DNA of 64,000 bases from the NCBI RefSeq assembly GCF_024189295.1, contig NZ_JAIZEN010000004.1, positions 186,001 through 250,000 of the forward strand. Reading direction: 5' to 3'. Origin of the DNA: Halobacillus sp. A1 (lineage in GTDB: Bacteria > Bacillota > Bacilli > Bacillales > Halobacillaceae). Position 1 is the first letter of the stretch, and each line of letters opens with the position of its first letter. The position numbers and the translations under genes are program-made. Under the pieces are notes generated by a model. It was not told where the DNA came from. It saw only the letters and a program-made list of their open reading frames with translations, and did not search any database. This document shows positions 15,657 through 24,828 of this stretch, piece by piece.

Positions 15657-16586
15657 TTATTGCTGTATTTCATTTCTTATATTCTCTAATATGCGTTCAG
15701 CCATTCGTTTATAGCCTTTCTCATTGGGGTGGAAGTGGTCTTCCTCCCATAATAGTTCATCCTCATTTTCTTCAAAGACATCATTAATCGGTATGAACGA
15801 GGCATTAGGATGTTCTTGCACAACATTCTCACTCACAGAGTTCCATTCGTTCATAATCTGAGTCAATGCAGGAATATTATCGAAATACTGGTTAAAAGGA
15901 TTATATAGACCTATTAAGTAAATAGAAGCATTAGGATTTAAGCTTTCTACATTTGAAAGAATTTCTTCAAGCTCTTCCCGATACTCTTCGCGGGCTGGGG
16001 CGAAATGATCGTAACTTAAACTCGTGAAGTTATTTTCTATAACTTCGACGACATTGTTGGCTCCGATCGTAATGAGGACGAGGTCGGCTTCCCGGATGGC
16101 TGAAGACATTTCAGCGGATTCCATACGGTCCAACAGCTGATCGGTACGATCTCCACGTTTTCCGAAATTGTCGATCGTGAAGTCAGCCGCCTCATCATTT
16201 TCGTTGATTGTATCTTCTAGTATTCCTACATAACCTCCGTTATCAGTCCCATCTCCTACACCTTGTGTAAGAGAATCCCCTATAGATACCACCCGTAAAT
16301 CTTCTCTGACAAAGAGGTTGCGGGCACTATCGAGAACGCTGGAGAAAACCTCTCGAAGACCTTCACTGACTGAGCCTTCCTCTTCTAATTCCAAATTTTC
16401 TTCTTCAAGCACATCGTCGGGAGAGTCTTCCTCGGTATTTTCTTGTACTGGTTCATTAATTTCTTCGGTATCGACAGTAGCGTTCGGGTTCTGTTCTGTG
16501 ACAGGATCGTAAATGAAGGTCACTACAATTAAGGTTAAAAAAATCAAGGAGAAAAGAAAGAGTAACAGCCATTTAAATTTATTCAA
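15657..16586 (-). CDS. ypmR: Membrane-anchored SGNH/GDSL-type lipase-esterase (YpmR-like)
   Basis: A protein of 309 residues. An N-terminal helix (FKWLLLFLFSLIFLTLIVVTF) anchors it. A very acidic linker (EEINEPVQENTEEDSPDD, about 38-75) leads to the SGNH domain with Ser in VVSIGDSLTQGVG, the block III Asn in ITIGANN and the Asp-His pair in EEDHFHPNEKGY. It should act outside the membrane on an ester or acetyl group; the substrate is unknown. The TTG at 16586 is favoured because AGGTG lies 8 bases upstream; a GTG nine bases earlier lies inside that SD. Confidence 0.82.
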   Translation of the reverse strand: MNKFKWLLLFLFSLIFLTLIVVTFIYDPVTEQNPNATVDTEEINEPVQENTEEDSPDDVLEEENLELEEEGSVSEGLREVFSSVLDSARNLFVREDLRVVSIGDSLTQGVGDGTDNGGYVGILEDTINENDEAADFTIDNFGKRGDRTDQLLDRMESAEMSSAIREADLVLITIGANNVVEVIENNFTSLSYDHFAPAREEYREELEEILSNVESLNPNASIYLIGLYNPFNQYFDNIPALTQIMNEWNSVSENVVQEHPNASFIPINDVFEENEDELLWEEDHFHPNEKGYKRMAERILENIRNEIQQ

Positions 16587-16800
16587 TAAGATCACACCTG
16601 TGGTTTAATGAGTTATGATATAGTATATGGAAATTTTGACAATACGCAATAAAAACAGTTGCCAGGTGCTGTTTAAGACCCGGCAGTAAGTAAAGATCGT
16701 TTAACCTATATTATAACACTTATAGCTATAAAATAGACGTTCGAAACGAATCTTCAAGAGATGACGGTTCTGGTCGAATAGAATGCAGGGAGGTGCAGTC

Positions 16801-19074
16801 ATGGCTGAGAAAATGAGTATTTCTGTACGTGAGCTGATGGAATATGTTCATAGAGGAGGAAGCATAGATAACCGTTTCCGATCCAGCACGTCCTTAACGG
16901 AAGGAACGGCCATTCATCAAGCAGTACAAAAGGAATATGGTGTAGAAGACGAGCGTGAAGTCCATCTGGCATGGGAGTATGAATTCGATGATATCACTTT
17001 GAAGATTCATGGGCGCTGTGACGGTCTGTTAGATTCATCCAGGGGGCCCATCATAGATGAGATCAAATCGACTTCTCTAATGCTGGAGGATATTTCTGAA
17101 GAAAGCTTTCCTGTTTATTGGGCGCAAGCCAAGGGGTATGCATTTATTTTTGTTATGCAGCAGGAGCTGGAGGAAATCCAGGTGCAGCTCACGTATGTGC
17201 AGAAGCAGTCTAAGGAAAAGAAACGGTTTTTACTTACGTTCACTAAAGAAGAATTAAATATTTTCATGAAAGAATCCGTGAATGAATATTTATCATACGC
17301 AAAAATCTTATTACACATACGGGAACAAAAGGAAGCATCGATACCGGACTTATCCTTTCCGTTTTCCTCTTACCGGAAAGGGCAGCGTAAGCTTGCAGGT
17401 GCTGTGTATCAAACGATTCAAGAAAAAAGAAATCTCTATGCGCAAGCCCCTACCGGAATAGGGAAAACCATCTCTACTCTTTTTCCTGCCATCAAAGCTA
17501 TGGAACGTGGAGAGCAAGAGCGTATCTTCTACTTGACAGCTAAGACGGTCACGAGACAAACGGCGGAAGAAGGTTTGAAACTGATGGAAGGCAGCGGCTT
17601 GTCTTTACGTTCTGTAACTTTAACGGCTAAAGATAAGATTTGCTTCAAAGAAGAAACGATTTGTCAGCCGGACTATTGTGAATTCGCAGATGGGTATTAT
17701 GACCGGATCAACGGTGCTATTGTCGATGTGATGCATAACAATACACAAATAACAAGGGCTGTAATAGAGAAGTATGCAAGAAAACATCGTATATGCCCTT
17801 TTGAGTTCTCTTTGGATTTAACGGACGTAGTTGATGTAGTGATTGGTGATTATAATTATATATTTGATCCGAGAGTATCGTTGAAAAGGCTTCTCCCTGA
17901 ACATAAGAAAAAAACTTCTTTATTAATTGATGAAGCTCATAATCTCGTGGAAAGAGCCAGGGACATGTATTCATCTACTATTATGAAAAACTCCTATTGG
18001 CGTGTGGAAGAGGACTGGGTTGAAGTAAATGAGAAGTTAGCGAACTCCGCTAAAGCGGTAAGGAAAGATTTAGAAGATATTAACATTGAATCTGCTGAAA
18101 GTACGATCCCCGATATTCCTGGTTCTTTGGAAGAGAATCTGGAAAAATTCATTGAGCGAGCAGAGGCAGAGTTGAAGAACGAGCACGAAGGTGAGAATGG
18201 GGAATATTTACTCGATTGCTACTTTTCAACTCAGAATTTCATAAAGATTTTAAGTATAGTAGATGATCATTATGAATTCATTGTTACGAAAAGTGCTTCG
18301 GATCGAATGCTGAAGCTCTATTGCCTCGATCCCTCGTCAGTTTTGCAGAAAGTGACGGAAACGTTCAGATCGAGTGTTTATTTTTCAGCTACATTATCCC
18401 CATTCGCTTACTATAAGGACATGCTGGGAGGAGAAGAGAATGATTATATCTTGAAACTTCCTTCCCCTTATCAATCTGAGCAAATGGAGGTCATTATCGC
18501 TCCGTTATCTACTCGTTATAAAAGCAGAGAACAAACTGCAGAAAAGCTCGCGCAGCTTTTGTATCATCAAGTACAAAAGCAAAAAGGGAATCATCTGTTC
18601 TTTTTCCCCTCTTATCAGTACATGAATATGGTTTACCATCATTTTCAAAACTATGGAAATATTGAATCAGTGCAGCAGGAGTTTGGAATGACAGAAGAAA
18701 GAAGAGAGGATTTCTTAGCGCAATTCATTACAGGAGGCCGGCTGGCAGGGTTTGCCGTGCTTGGTGGCGTATTTTCAGAAGGTGTAGATTTAAGGGGAGA
18801 TCGATTGAATGGTGTGGCCGTTGTAGGGATAGGGCTGGCGCCTAGAAGTTTTGAAAAAGAACTCATCAAATCTTATTTTACAAAAATAGGGAAGCCTGGT
18901 TATGATTATGCGTATGTTTTTCCGGGGATGAATAAAGTGCTTCAGGCTGGTGGAAGATTAATACGGTCAGAAGAAGATCATGGAATCATTCAACTGATCG
19001 ATGATCGCTTTCTTCAGTCAAAATACCTTAAATTATTGCCTGAAGAGTGGAGAAACTACAGTATTTCCCGTTAG
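16801..19074 (+). CDS. PD-(D/E)XK nuclease fused to an XPD/DinG-type superfamily 2 helicase
   Basis: A protein of 757 residues. Residues about 5-190 form a RecB/Cas4-like nuclease: H39 (GTAIHQAVQ), D74 (GRCDGLL), E87 and K89 (IDEIKST) and Q/Y in YWAQAKGYAF. The helicase follows: Walker A QAPTGIGKTIST, DEAH box LLIDEAHNL, and late motifs FFPSYQYMN, GGVFSEGVDLRGD and QAGGRLIRSEED. Between motifs I and II four cysteines (KICFKEETICQPDYCEF and HRICPFE) form the XPD-type 4Fe-4S site. A DNA repair or DNA-processing role is inferred. ATG at 16801 follows GGGAGGTG; an ATG 18 bases upstream contains that SD. It is monocistronic. Confidence 0.88.
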   Translation: MAEKMSISVRELMEYVHRGGSIDNRFRSSTSLTEGTAIHQAVQKEYGVEDEREVHLAWEYEFDDITLKIHGRCDGLLDSSRGPIIDEIKSTSLMLEDISEESFPVYWAQAKGYAFIFVMQQELEEIQVQLTYVQKQSKEKKRFLLTFTKEELNIFMKESVNEYLSYAKILLHIREQKEASIPDLSFPFSSYRKGQRKLAGAVYQTIQEKRNLYAQAPTGIGKTISTLFPAIKAMERGEQERIFYLTAKTVTRQTAEEGLKLMEGSGLSLRSVTLTAKDKICFKEETICQPDYCEFADGYYDRINGAIVDVMHNNTQITRAVIEKYARKHRICPFEFSLDLTDVVDVVIGDYNYIFDPRVSLKRLLPEHKKKTSLLIDEAHNLVERARDMYSSTIMKNSYWRVEEDWVEVNEKLANSAKAVRKDLEDINIESAESTIPDIPGSLEENLEKFIERAEAELKNEHEGENGEYLLDCYFSTQNFIKILSIVDDHYEFIVTKSASDRMLKLYCLDPSSVLQKVTETFRSSVYFSATLSPFAYYKDMLGGEENDYILKLPSPYQSEQMEVIIAPLSTRYKSREQTAEKLAQLLYHQVQKQKGNHLFFFPSYQYMNMVYHHFQNYGNIESVQQEFGMTEERREDFLAQFITGGRLAGFAVLGGVFSEGVDLRGDRLNGVAVVGIGLAPRSFEKELIKSYFTKIGKPGYDYAYVFPGMNKVLQAGGRLIRSEEDHGIIQLIDDRFLQSKYLKLLPEEWRNYSISR

Positions 19075-19147
19075 GAGGGAAATACACTTAAAAAAGATCA
19101 TTTCCTGGGAAATAATAAAATATTTTGTCGTATTTATACTACTGTTC

Positions 19148-19190
19148 GAAGCGCTGTTCCTAAGTATTTTAGGAGAGCGCTTCTTTTGTT
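19148..19190 (+). terminator. Rho-independent terminator
   Basis: GAAGCGCT and AGCGCTTC, with a second inner pairing CCTAAG...TTTTAGG, followed by TTTTGTTTT. Confidence 0.8.
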
Positions 19191-19290
19191 TTGAAGGAAA
19201 ATTACTATATTAGAAAGTTTTAACACATACGATTCGGGTTATGTTTAATCATACGATCTAAATGATCAAAATGAATTAGGAGGTTAGCCT

Positions 19291-20546
19291 ATGTCGGAGA
19301 GAAAAGTGAAAAATCGCTGGTTAATTGCGCTCGGGGCGGTCGGTATACATATTTCGATTGGTTCTGTGTACGCTTGGAGTAATTTCACCGGTCCTCTAGG
19401 AGAAGAGTTTGGCTGGTCATCTCAGCAAGTTCAGCTAACATTCAGTATTGCCATTTTATTCTTAGGTTTATCAGCTGCATTTTTAGGCTGGTTTTAGAAA
19501 AGTATGGTCCTAGAGTTGCAGGGATTACTGCCGCTGTCTTTTTCGGTGTAGGAGTATTCGGCTCAGGTTTTGCCATTCAATTGGAATCATTATGGGCGTT
19601 ATACTTTTTTTATGGAGTATTAGGAGGAATTGGCTTAGGAGTAGGCTATATAGCTCCGGTGTCTACACTCGTCAAGTGGTTCCCGGACCGCAGGGGCCTT
19701 GCGACGGGAATGGCCATTATGGGATTTGGTTTTGCCGCGGCCATAGCTAGTCCTGTCATGGATTGGCTGATTAGTTCAACTGGTATAGCTATGACTTTCT
19801 TTATTCTAGGTGCAAGTTATTTCGCTATAATGATATTATCTTCTTTATACTTATCGAGGCCCCCTGAAGGCTGGACGCCAAAAGGGTATAACCCAGAAGG
19901 AAATAATGACGTAGAGTCTCAAGATTTAGCAAATTTACGTGCTAAAGAAGCGGTGAAAACGAAGCGTTTCTATTACTTATGGATTATGTTGTTTATAAAT
20001 ATTACGTGCGGCATTGCCGTAATTTCTGCAGCGAAGCCGCTTGCGGAGAATAGTGTAGGAATGAGTACGGCTGCTGCAGCGACACTTGTAGGAATCATGG
20101 GAGTATTCAATGGACTCGGACGTATAGGGTGGGCTTCTGCTTCCGATTACATCGGGCGATCAAATACGTATATTATCTTTTTTGCTTTACAGATTCCTTT
20201 ATTCATTTTATTGCCTATGACTAGTTCAGTCGCTCTTTTTGTCATATTTTTCGGGGTGATTTACACATGTTATGGGGGAGGATTTGCTACTCTTCCTGCT
20301 TTTATAGGGGACTTATTCGGTACAAAGGAGCTTGGTGCGATACACGGTTATATTTTGACGGCCTGGGCAGCTGCAGGGCTTGCCGGGCCTCAATTTGCCG
20401 CGATCATGAATGATGTAACCGGAAGTTATTCAAGCAGTCTCATTTACTTTTCCGGTTTGTTTGCCATCGCTCTTGTCGTATCTATCCTGACTAAAGTGGA
20501 TGTTAGGAAAAAACAATCAGCTATGAAAAAGGCACAAGCCAGTTGA
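19291..20546 (+). pseudogene. OxlT-like MFS transporter, interrupted by a one-base frameshift
   Basis: An ATG with TTAGGAGG encodes [20 protein letters not shown]..., the signature opening of the oxalate:formate antiporter-like MFS family. The frame stops at 19497 in a T run (GGCTGGTTTTAGAAAAG). One extra T would give [15 protein letters not shown], which continues smoothly in the second frame to 20546 with the rest of a 12-helix transporter (DRRGLATGMAIMGFGFAAA and so on). Apart from this, the roughly 418-residue protein is complete with no other damage. It could be a real inactivating deletion, a phase-variable homopolymer or a sequencing error. Confidence 0.85.
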
Positions 20547-20610
20547 TTTAAGTTGAATAAATAGTTGTTAGACTCTAGAACGGGTCTGAACCAACTGGAC
20601 TGTATGGTCG

Positions 20611-20653
20611 AAAAGAAAGCTGTTCCTTCCCTTAAGGTGCAGCTTTCTTTTTG
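20611..20653 (+). terminator. Rho-independent terminator
   Basis: AAAGAAAGCTG and CAGCTTTCTTT pair across a 17-base loop with a T-rich end. Confidence 0.75.
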
Positions 20654-20713
20654 CAGGCGGTTTAAAACTTGATAAACTATTAATAACTTGTAAAAAAGTG
20701 GGTGATTTCCATA

Positions 20714-21754
20714 TTGAAAATATTTGGATTTTTAATGCTGGTTTTTATGACAGCCGCTTGTCAGCCTGGAGAGGAACAACGAGATAACGGGGTGGATCAG
20801 AGTCGAGACTTCACTGAGGTGGCAGTTGACTTAGAGTCTCCCTGGGATATTGAACAGGACGGAGAAAATTTTTTTATAAGTGAGCGTGAAGGGACGATTG
20901 CGCTTGTGAAAGACGGGCAAGTTGAAAGACAAACTGTCGAGACAGAAAGGGAAATTACCCAGGTTGGGGAAGGCGGGCTGCTTGGCCTGAAGCTTCAACC
21001 TGATTTTTCGTCGAATCAACAGGCGTATGCTTATCATACTTATGAGGATGGCGGAAGGATAATGAACCGAGTCATAGTTCTGAAATATGAAGGAGACGGA
21101 TGGATTGAGCAAGAGGCTGTGCTGGAAGAGATACCTGGCAGTAATTTTCATAATGGAGGTAGGATAGACATTGGACCGGATGAAAAGCTGTATTTTACGA
21201 CAGGGGATGCACAGGAGGAAAGTTTAGCTCAGGATCAAAACAGTTTAGCCGGGAAGATCTTAAGATTAGAGCAGGATGGCGGGATACCTGAGGACAATCC
21301 TGAGGAAGAATCCTACGTCTATAGTTACGGTCATAGAAATCCTCAAGGGATCGCGTGGAATAATGAAGGGGAGATGTTCGCTTCTGAGCATGGACCGACC
21401 AACCACGATGAAATTAACCTAATAGAGCCCGGTCAAAATTATGGCTGGCCTGACATTGTTGGCGATGACTCAAAAGAAGGGATGCAGCAGCCGATTTTTC
21501 AAACTGGAAATAACACGTGGGCACCTTCAGGAATCACTGTTTATGAAGATTCCATATTTGTAGCCGCTTTGACGGGTCGAGCTATTTATTCTCTTAATAT
21601 GGATGGGCAAAATTCAGAAACGGAAGCTGAAGGGTTCGGGCGTGTTAGAGATGTTGTGGAAGTGGGTGGTTCTCTTTATTTTATTACGAACAATACGGAT
21701 GGTCGTGGAAATCCAGAGGAGCAAGATGATCAGCTCATCAGGTTCCAGCCATAA
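20714..21754 (+). CDS. Soluble aldose sugar dehydrogenase-like lipoprotein (PQQ, GSDH family)
   Basis: A 346-residue exported lipoprotein. Signal peptide with lipobox MTAAC at about 15-19, then a six-bladed beta-propeller of the glucose/sorbosone dehydrogenase family. Markers are LESPWDIEQDGENFFISEREG, GEGGLLGLKLQPDF, FHNGGRIDIGPDEKLYFTTGDA, YSYGHRNPQGIAW, FASEHGPTNHDEINLIEPGQNYGWPD and TWAPSGITVYE. The family oxidises aldoses with PQQ; whether this organism has PQQ is unknown. TTG at 20714 is chosen, 7 bases after GGGTGAT; a GTG 12 bases upstream overlaps that SD. It is monocistronic. Confidence 0.85.
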   Translation: MKIFGFLMLVFMTAACQPGEEQRDNGVDQSRDFTEVAVDLESPWDIEQDGENFFISEREGTIALVKDGQVERQTVETEREITQVGEGGLLGLKLQPDFSSNQQAYAYHTYEDGGRIMNRVIVLKYEGDGWIEQEAVLEEIPGSNFHNGGRIDIGPDEKLYFTTGDAQEESLAQDQNSLAGKILRLEQDGGIPEDNPEEESYVYSYGHRNPQGIAWNNEGEMFASEHGPTNHDEINLIEPGQNYGWPDIVGDDSKEGMQQPIFQTGNNTWAPSGITVYEDSIFVAALTGRAIYSLNMDGQNSETEAEGFGRVRDVVEVGGSLYFITNNTDGRGNPEEQDDQLIRFQP

Positions 21755-21756
21755 TA

Positions 21757-21787
21757 CAAAAACGCCGGAGGATGACCGGCGTTTTTG
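21757..21787. terminator. Bidirectional terminator
   Basis: AAAACGCCGG and CCGGCGTTTT around AGGATGA, followed by TTTTTG. It serves the convergent genes on both sides. Confidence 0.9.
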
Positions 21788-21788
21788 T

Positions 21789-22187
21789 TTATTCTTCTGA
21801 TATGAATTTGCCGTGAACGAAGGCCATAATTGCGAAACAGACGAAGGCGATGAGCATTATGGTACCGCCGACAATAAAAAAGATTATATTGAGCGTTTCG
21901 ATGCCTTCGATAGGTTGTGTATTATAAAGCCACATTCCTGTAGTCAGCCCAAAGACTCCGATAAAAGAGCTCCATACATGAAAGGAGGCCAGTTTAGATG
22001 TTTTCGGAATAGAAAATACTTTATAAAAAATCGCAAAAGCGAAAAGGGATAACCAGCCGACGACTAGAATATGAGCGTGCACGGCACTAAGCTGGTAGCC
22101 TCCGCCCCCAGCCATGTGGGACCCCATAAATGAACCGATTAATGCGTAAATAGCTGATACCCGTACAAAAAATCTCGTTCGATCCAA
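21789..22187 (-). CDS. Small four-helix membrane protein resembling a heme-copper oxidase subunit I fragment
   Basis: A 132-residue protein with four predicted membrane helices. The sequence SAVHAHILVVGWLSLFAFAIFYKVF, with its paired histidines at the helix start, recalls the heme-ligand region of cbb3-type oxidase subunit I, and such short proteins are often labelled cytochrome oxidase-like in Bacillaceae. It is far too short to be a full oxidase subunit, so function is open. TTG at 22187 follows GGGGG by 8 bases; an upstream TTG overlaps that SD. It is not truncated by any visible stop or frameshift. Confidence 0.6.
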   Translation of the reverse strand: MDRTRFFVRVSAIYALIGSFMGSHMAGGGGYQLSAVHAHILVVGWLSLFAFAIFYKVFSIPKTSKLASFHVWSSFIGVFGLTTGMWLYNTQPIEGIETLNIIFFIVGGTIMLIAFVCFAIMAFVHGKFISEE

Positions 22188-22338
22188 AGAAATAACCCCC
22201 AAATATAGTTCATCTCCCGCTATTATACAAAAACATTGGTTTAAAAGAAATACAAGAACCGGCTTACATTCCTTTGGAAAGAATAGAATTTTCCTATATG
22301 ATGAAGGTAATCATGGTTAAATGAATAGGAGAGATATT

Positions 22339-23439
22339 ATGGAACAACGTTTGAATATACTTTCTACATACTTGAAAAAGCAGGACATAGAGGTTGCCTT
22401 TTTAAATTCTCCGGAGAACTTTTTCTACTTGACCGGATTTTTGACAGACCCGCATGAGCGGCTGTTAGGTTTGTTAGTATTCCAGGAGCATCATCCCATT
22501 GCAGTCCTTCCGAAAATGGAGGAGGAGCAGCTCAGGGATTCAGGATGGTCCTATGACGTGATTGGTTACTCAGATCATGAAGACCCCTGGACTCTTATTG
22601 GTGATAAATTAAATGAAATCAATATAAAACACGTGCATAAAGCAGGAATTGAAAAGCAGGTGCTTTCTTATGGCCGCAGTGAATCTTTCTTAAACCTCTT
22701 CTCAGGAGCATCAGTGGCAGACTTGGAAGCACAGCTGAACGACATGCGTGTAGTCAAAGACCCGCAAGAAATAGAGTATATTCGTGGAGCTGCACAATTA
22801 GCTGATTATGGTGTTCAAGCCGGGTTAGAAGCTTTAAAAGAAGGAGTTACAGAAATGGAGGTGCTGGCTTCCATTGAGTATGAACTTAAGAAAAAAGGTG
22901 TAAGCGCCATGTCTTTTTCCACAATGGTTCTATTCGGTGAAAAATCAGGCCATCCCCACGGAAATCCTGGCGACCGGAAACTTAAGAAGGGAGACTTTGT
23001 CCTCTTTGACTTAGGGGTCGTTTGGAAAGGGTACACGTCAGATATTACTAGAACGTTTGCTTATCAGGCGATTACTGATGAACAGCAGGCTATTTATGAA
23101 ACGGTCAAACAGGCTCTGGAAGCTTCTTTAGCCATAAGTAAGCCAGGTACACGGATCGGTGACCTTGATTCAGCAGCCAGAGATGTTATCACAAAAGCAG
23201 GATACGGTCATTTATTTCCACATCGAATTGGTCATGGTCTAGGAATCAACGTTCACGAGTTCCCATCAATGAGTCATTTAAATGATGGAGTGTTAAAAGA
23301 AGGAATGACTTATACGATTGAACCGGGCATTTATGACCCGAATATCGGCGGGGTCAGAATTGAAGACGACGTGCTCGTTACAGAAAGCGGCTGTGAAACA
23401 CTCACAAAAACACCTACAAAACTTAACATCGTCCAGTAA
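22339..23439 (+). CDS. Xaa-Pro dipeptidase/aminopeptidase (M24B)
   Basis: A 366-residue cytoplasmic metallopeptidase that cleaves the residue before proline. The creatinase-like N-terminal domain spans 1-about 125. The pita-bread catalytic domain has the five dinuclear metal ligands: Asp in LFDLGVVWKGYTSDITRTF (two), His in HRIGHGLGINVHEFPS, Glu in YTIEPGIYDP and Glu in GGVRIEDDVLV. ATG at 22339 has AGGAGAG. An M24 family gene is normally a housekeeping enzyme of proline peptide recycling. It is monocistronic with a strong terminator. Confidence 0.9.
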   Translation: MEQRLNILSTYLKKQDIEVAFLNSPENFFYLTGFLTDPHERLLGLLVFQEHHPIAVLPKMEEEQLRDSGWSYDVIGYSDHEDPWTLIGDKLNEINIKHVHKAGIEKQVLSYGRSESFLNLFSGASVADLEAQLNDMRVVKDPQEIEYIRGAAQLADYGVQAGLEALKEGVTEMEVLASIEYELKKKGVSAMSFSTMVLFGEKSGHPHGNPGDRKLKKGDFVLFDLGVVWKGYTSDITRTFAYQAITDEQQAIYETVKQALEASLAISKPGTRIGDLDSAARDVITKAGYGHLFPHRIGHGLGINVHEFPSMSHLNDGVLKEGMTYTIEPGIYDPNIGGVRIEDDVLVTESGCETLTKTPTKLNIVQ

Positions 23440-23446
23440 GGAGGGA

Positions 23447-23486
23447 AGGTCTGAAATCAGAACGGCTGATTTCAGGCCTTTTTTTG
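23447..23486 (+). terminator. Rho-independent terminator
   Basis: GGTCTGAAATCAG and CTGATTTCAGGCC pair around AACGG with a T7 tail. Confidence 0.92.
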
Positions 23487-23560
23487 TTGAAAGCATGTTC
23501 CTCACAAGTTGGACATGCTTATACGCCTCTAGACCTACTCTAAAATATATCTCAGGCTCA

Positions 23561-23589
23561 TTACGGAAAATCTACAATCTCGATATGAT
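23561..23589 (+). promoter_or_regulatory. Probable promoter of liaIH
   Basis: TTACGG (23561-23566), 17-bp spacer, TATGAT (23584-23589), 34 bases before the liaI start. A LiaR box is expected just upstream; I could not identify one with confidence in 23500-23560. Confidence 0.55.
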
Positions 23590-23623
23590 GGAATCAGGAA
23601 ATAGATAAGGAGGGAAACATGAA

Positions 23624-23971
23624 ATGAAGAAATTTTTGCTTTTTGTAGCGGCTCTCATTGCCCTTGCAGTTCTTCTAGCGAATTTAGGGCCGATGATTTT
23701 GCTTGGAGTCAGCGTCTGGCTGCTTTATGTAGTATTTAAACAATTTACTAAAAGCGAATCAACTGCCGGAAAGATTGGATGGGTCATCCTCGGTTTGATT
23801 ATCTTAAGCGTGGCAGTATCGAATATTTATGCCGTTGTCGGACTGGCTGCAGCTTACGCAATTTATTGGATCTATAAAAACTGGACAAGTACTAAAGCGG
23901 AAGATTCACAAGTGCAATCAAATGATCCGTTCACTAATTTTGAAAAACAATGGGCAGAATTGAACAAATAA
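23624..23971 (+). CDS. liaI: LiaI-like membrane protein
   Basis: A small protein of 115 residues. Hydrophobic helices span about 4-42 and 51-86, with a soluble acidic tail ending FEKQWAELNK. It sits immediately upstream of a PspA-family gene, as LiaI does in Bacillus, where it anchors LiaH at the membrane under cell-wall antibiotic stress. The sequence itself is too generic for assignment alone; the call is from context. GGAGGG lies before ATG. Confidence 0.7.
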   Translation: MKKFLLFVAALIALAVLLANLGPMILLGVSVWLLYVVFKQFTKSESTAGKIGWVILGLIILSVAVSNIYAVVGLAAAYAIYWIYKNWTSTKAEDSQVQSNDPFTNFEKQWAELNK

Positions 23972-23987
23972 TAAAGGAGAGTTTAAC

Positions 23988-24629
23988 ATGGCTAACTTAT
24001 TTACACGATTAAAAGATTCAATTTCAGCGGATTTCCATGAAGCATTGGATCAAAAAGAACAGAAAAACCCGATAGCAATGCTGAATCAATACTTGCGGGA
24101 AAGTGAAAAAGAAACAGATAAAGTTCGTAAGCTTGTAGAACGCCAATATCGCTTGAAAGATGAATTTGCCCGTGAATATCAGAAATCTGAGGACATGGCT
24201 GAAAAACGCAGACATCAAGCAGAGATAGCTCAGCAAGCGGGTGAAGATTCAATGTATGAATTCGCTGTAAAAGAACAGCAGGAATATGAGTCACGAGCTG
24301 AAAGGTTGAAGGCTTCCCGCCTTGAATCTATCGAACAGCTGGAAACATTGGAAAGAAAATATGAAGAAATGAAGCATAAATTGAAGGATATGCACCTGAA
24401 GCGTATGGAGTTAATGGGACGAGAAAATATAGCAAGAGCCCACCGCCGTATGGATCAAGTGATCGAAGATACAGCGGACAAGCCATATTCAAAATTTGCG
24501 GAGATCGATAGGTATATTGAAGACTTGGAATACAAAGTAAATAGTTCATATTACCGCAATACGTTCGACAGTAAAGTGGCGCAGCTTGAGAAGGATATGA
24601 AGAAGGAAGAGAAGGTTACGACCCCGTAA
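23988..24629 (+). CDS. liaH: PspA/IM30 family phage-shock protein (LiaH)
   Basis: This 213-residue, almost entirely alpha-helical coiled-coil protein begins with the membrane-contact segment MANLFTRLKDSISADFHEALDQKEQKNP, typical of PspA/LiaH. Long charged heptads follow (about 40-150). The family oligomerises into rings or rods on stressed membranes. AAAGGAGAG precedes the ATG, 16 bases after liaI. A strong terminator follows, so liaIH can be transcribed as a separate abundant unit from liaFSR. Confidence 0.9.
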   Translation: MANLFTRLKDSISADFHEALDQKEQKNPIAMLNQYLRESEKETDKVRKLVERQYRLKDEFAREYQKSEDMAEKRRHQAEIAQQAGEDSMYEFAVKEQQEYESRAERLKASRLESIEQLETLERKYEEMKHKLKDMHLKRMELMGRENIARAHRRMDQVIEDTADKPYSKFAEIDRYIEDLEYKVNSSYYRNTFDSKVAQLEKDMKKEEKVTTP

Positions 24630-24640
24630 TAAAAAGTGGT

Positions 24641-24678
24641 ATGATAAAAGGCGCAGTGAAGTCTGCGCTTTTTATCAT
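24641..24678 (+). terminator. Terminator between liaIH and liaFSR
   Basis: ATGATAAAAGGCGCAG and CTGCGCTTTTTATCAT form a 16-bp stem with loop TGAAGT. T's are inside the 3' arm. It should limit read-through from the strongly induced liaI promoter. Confidence 0.85.
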
Positions 24679-24828
24679 AGTTTCTGTTAAATCACAGAAA
24701 TGAGAGTGTTGGGGATAGCTGTTATATCAATGAGAATCATTAGAATCGTTTAATATAGCTTTTACATATAGATGATACACTTAGTATCACTAAAAGAGAG
24801 AAAGCACCTTAGAAAGGGGGAGCATCTT

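Noticed and set aside
19001-19213. 70-residue ORF at the helicase 3' end
   Set aside because: It starts inside the helicase gene and reads through its terminator.
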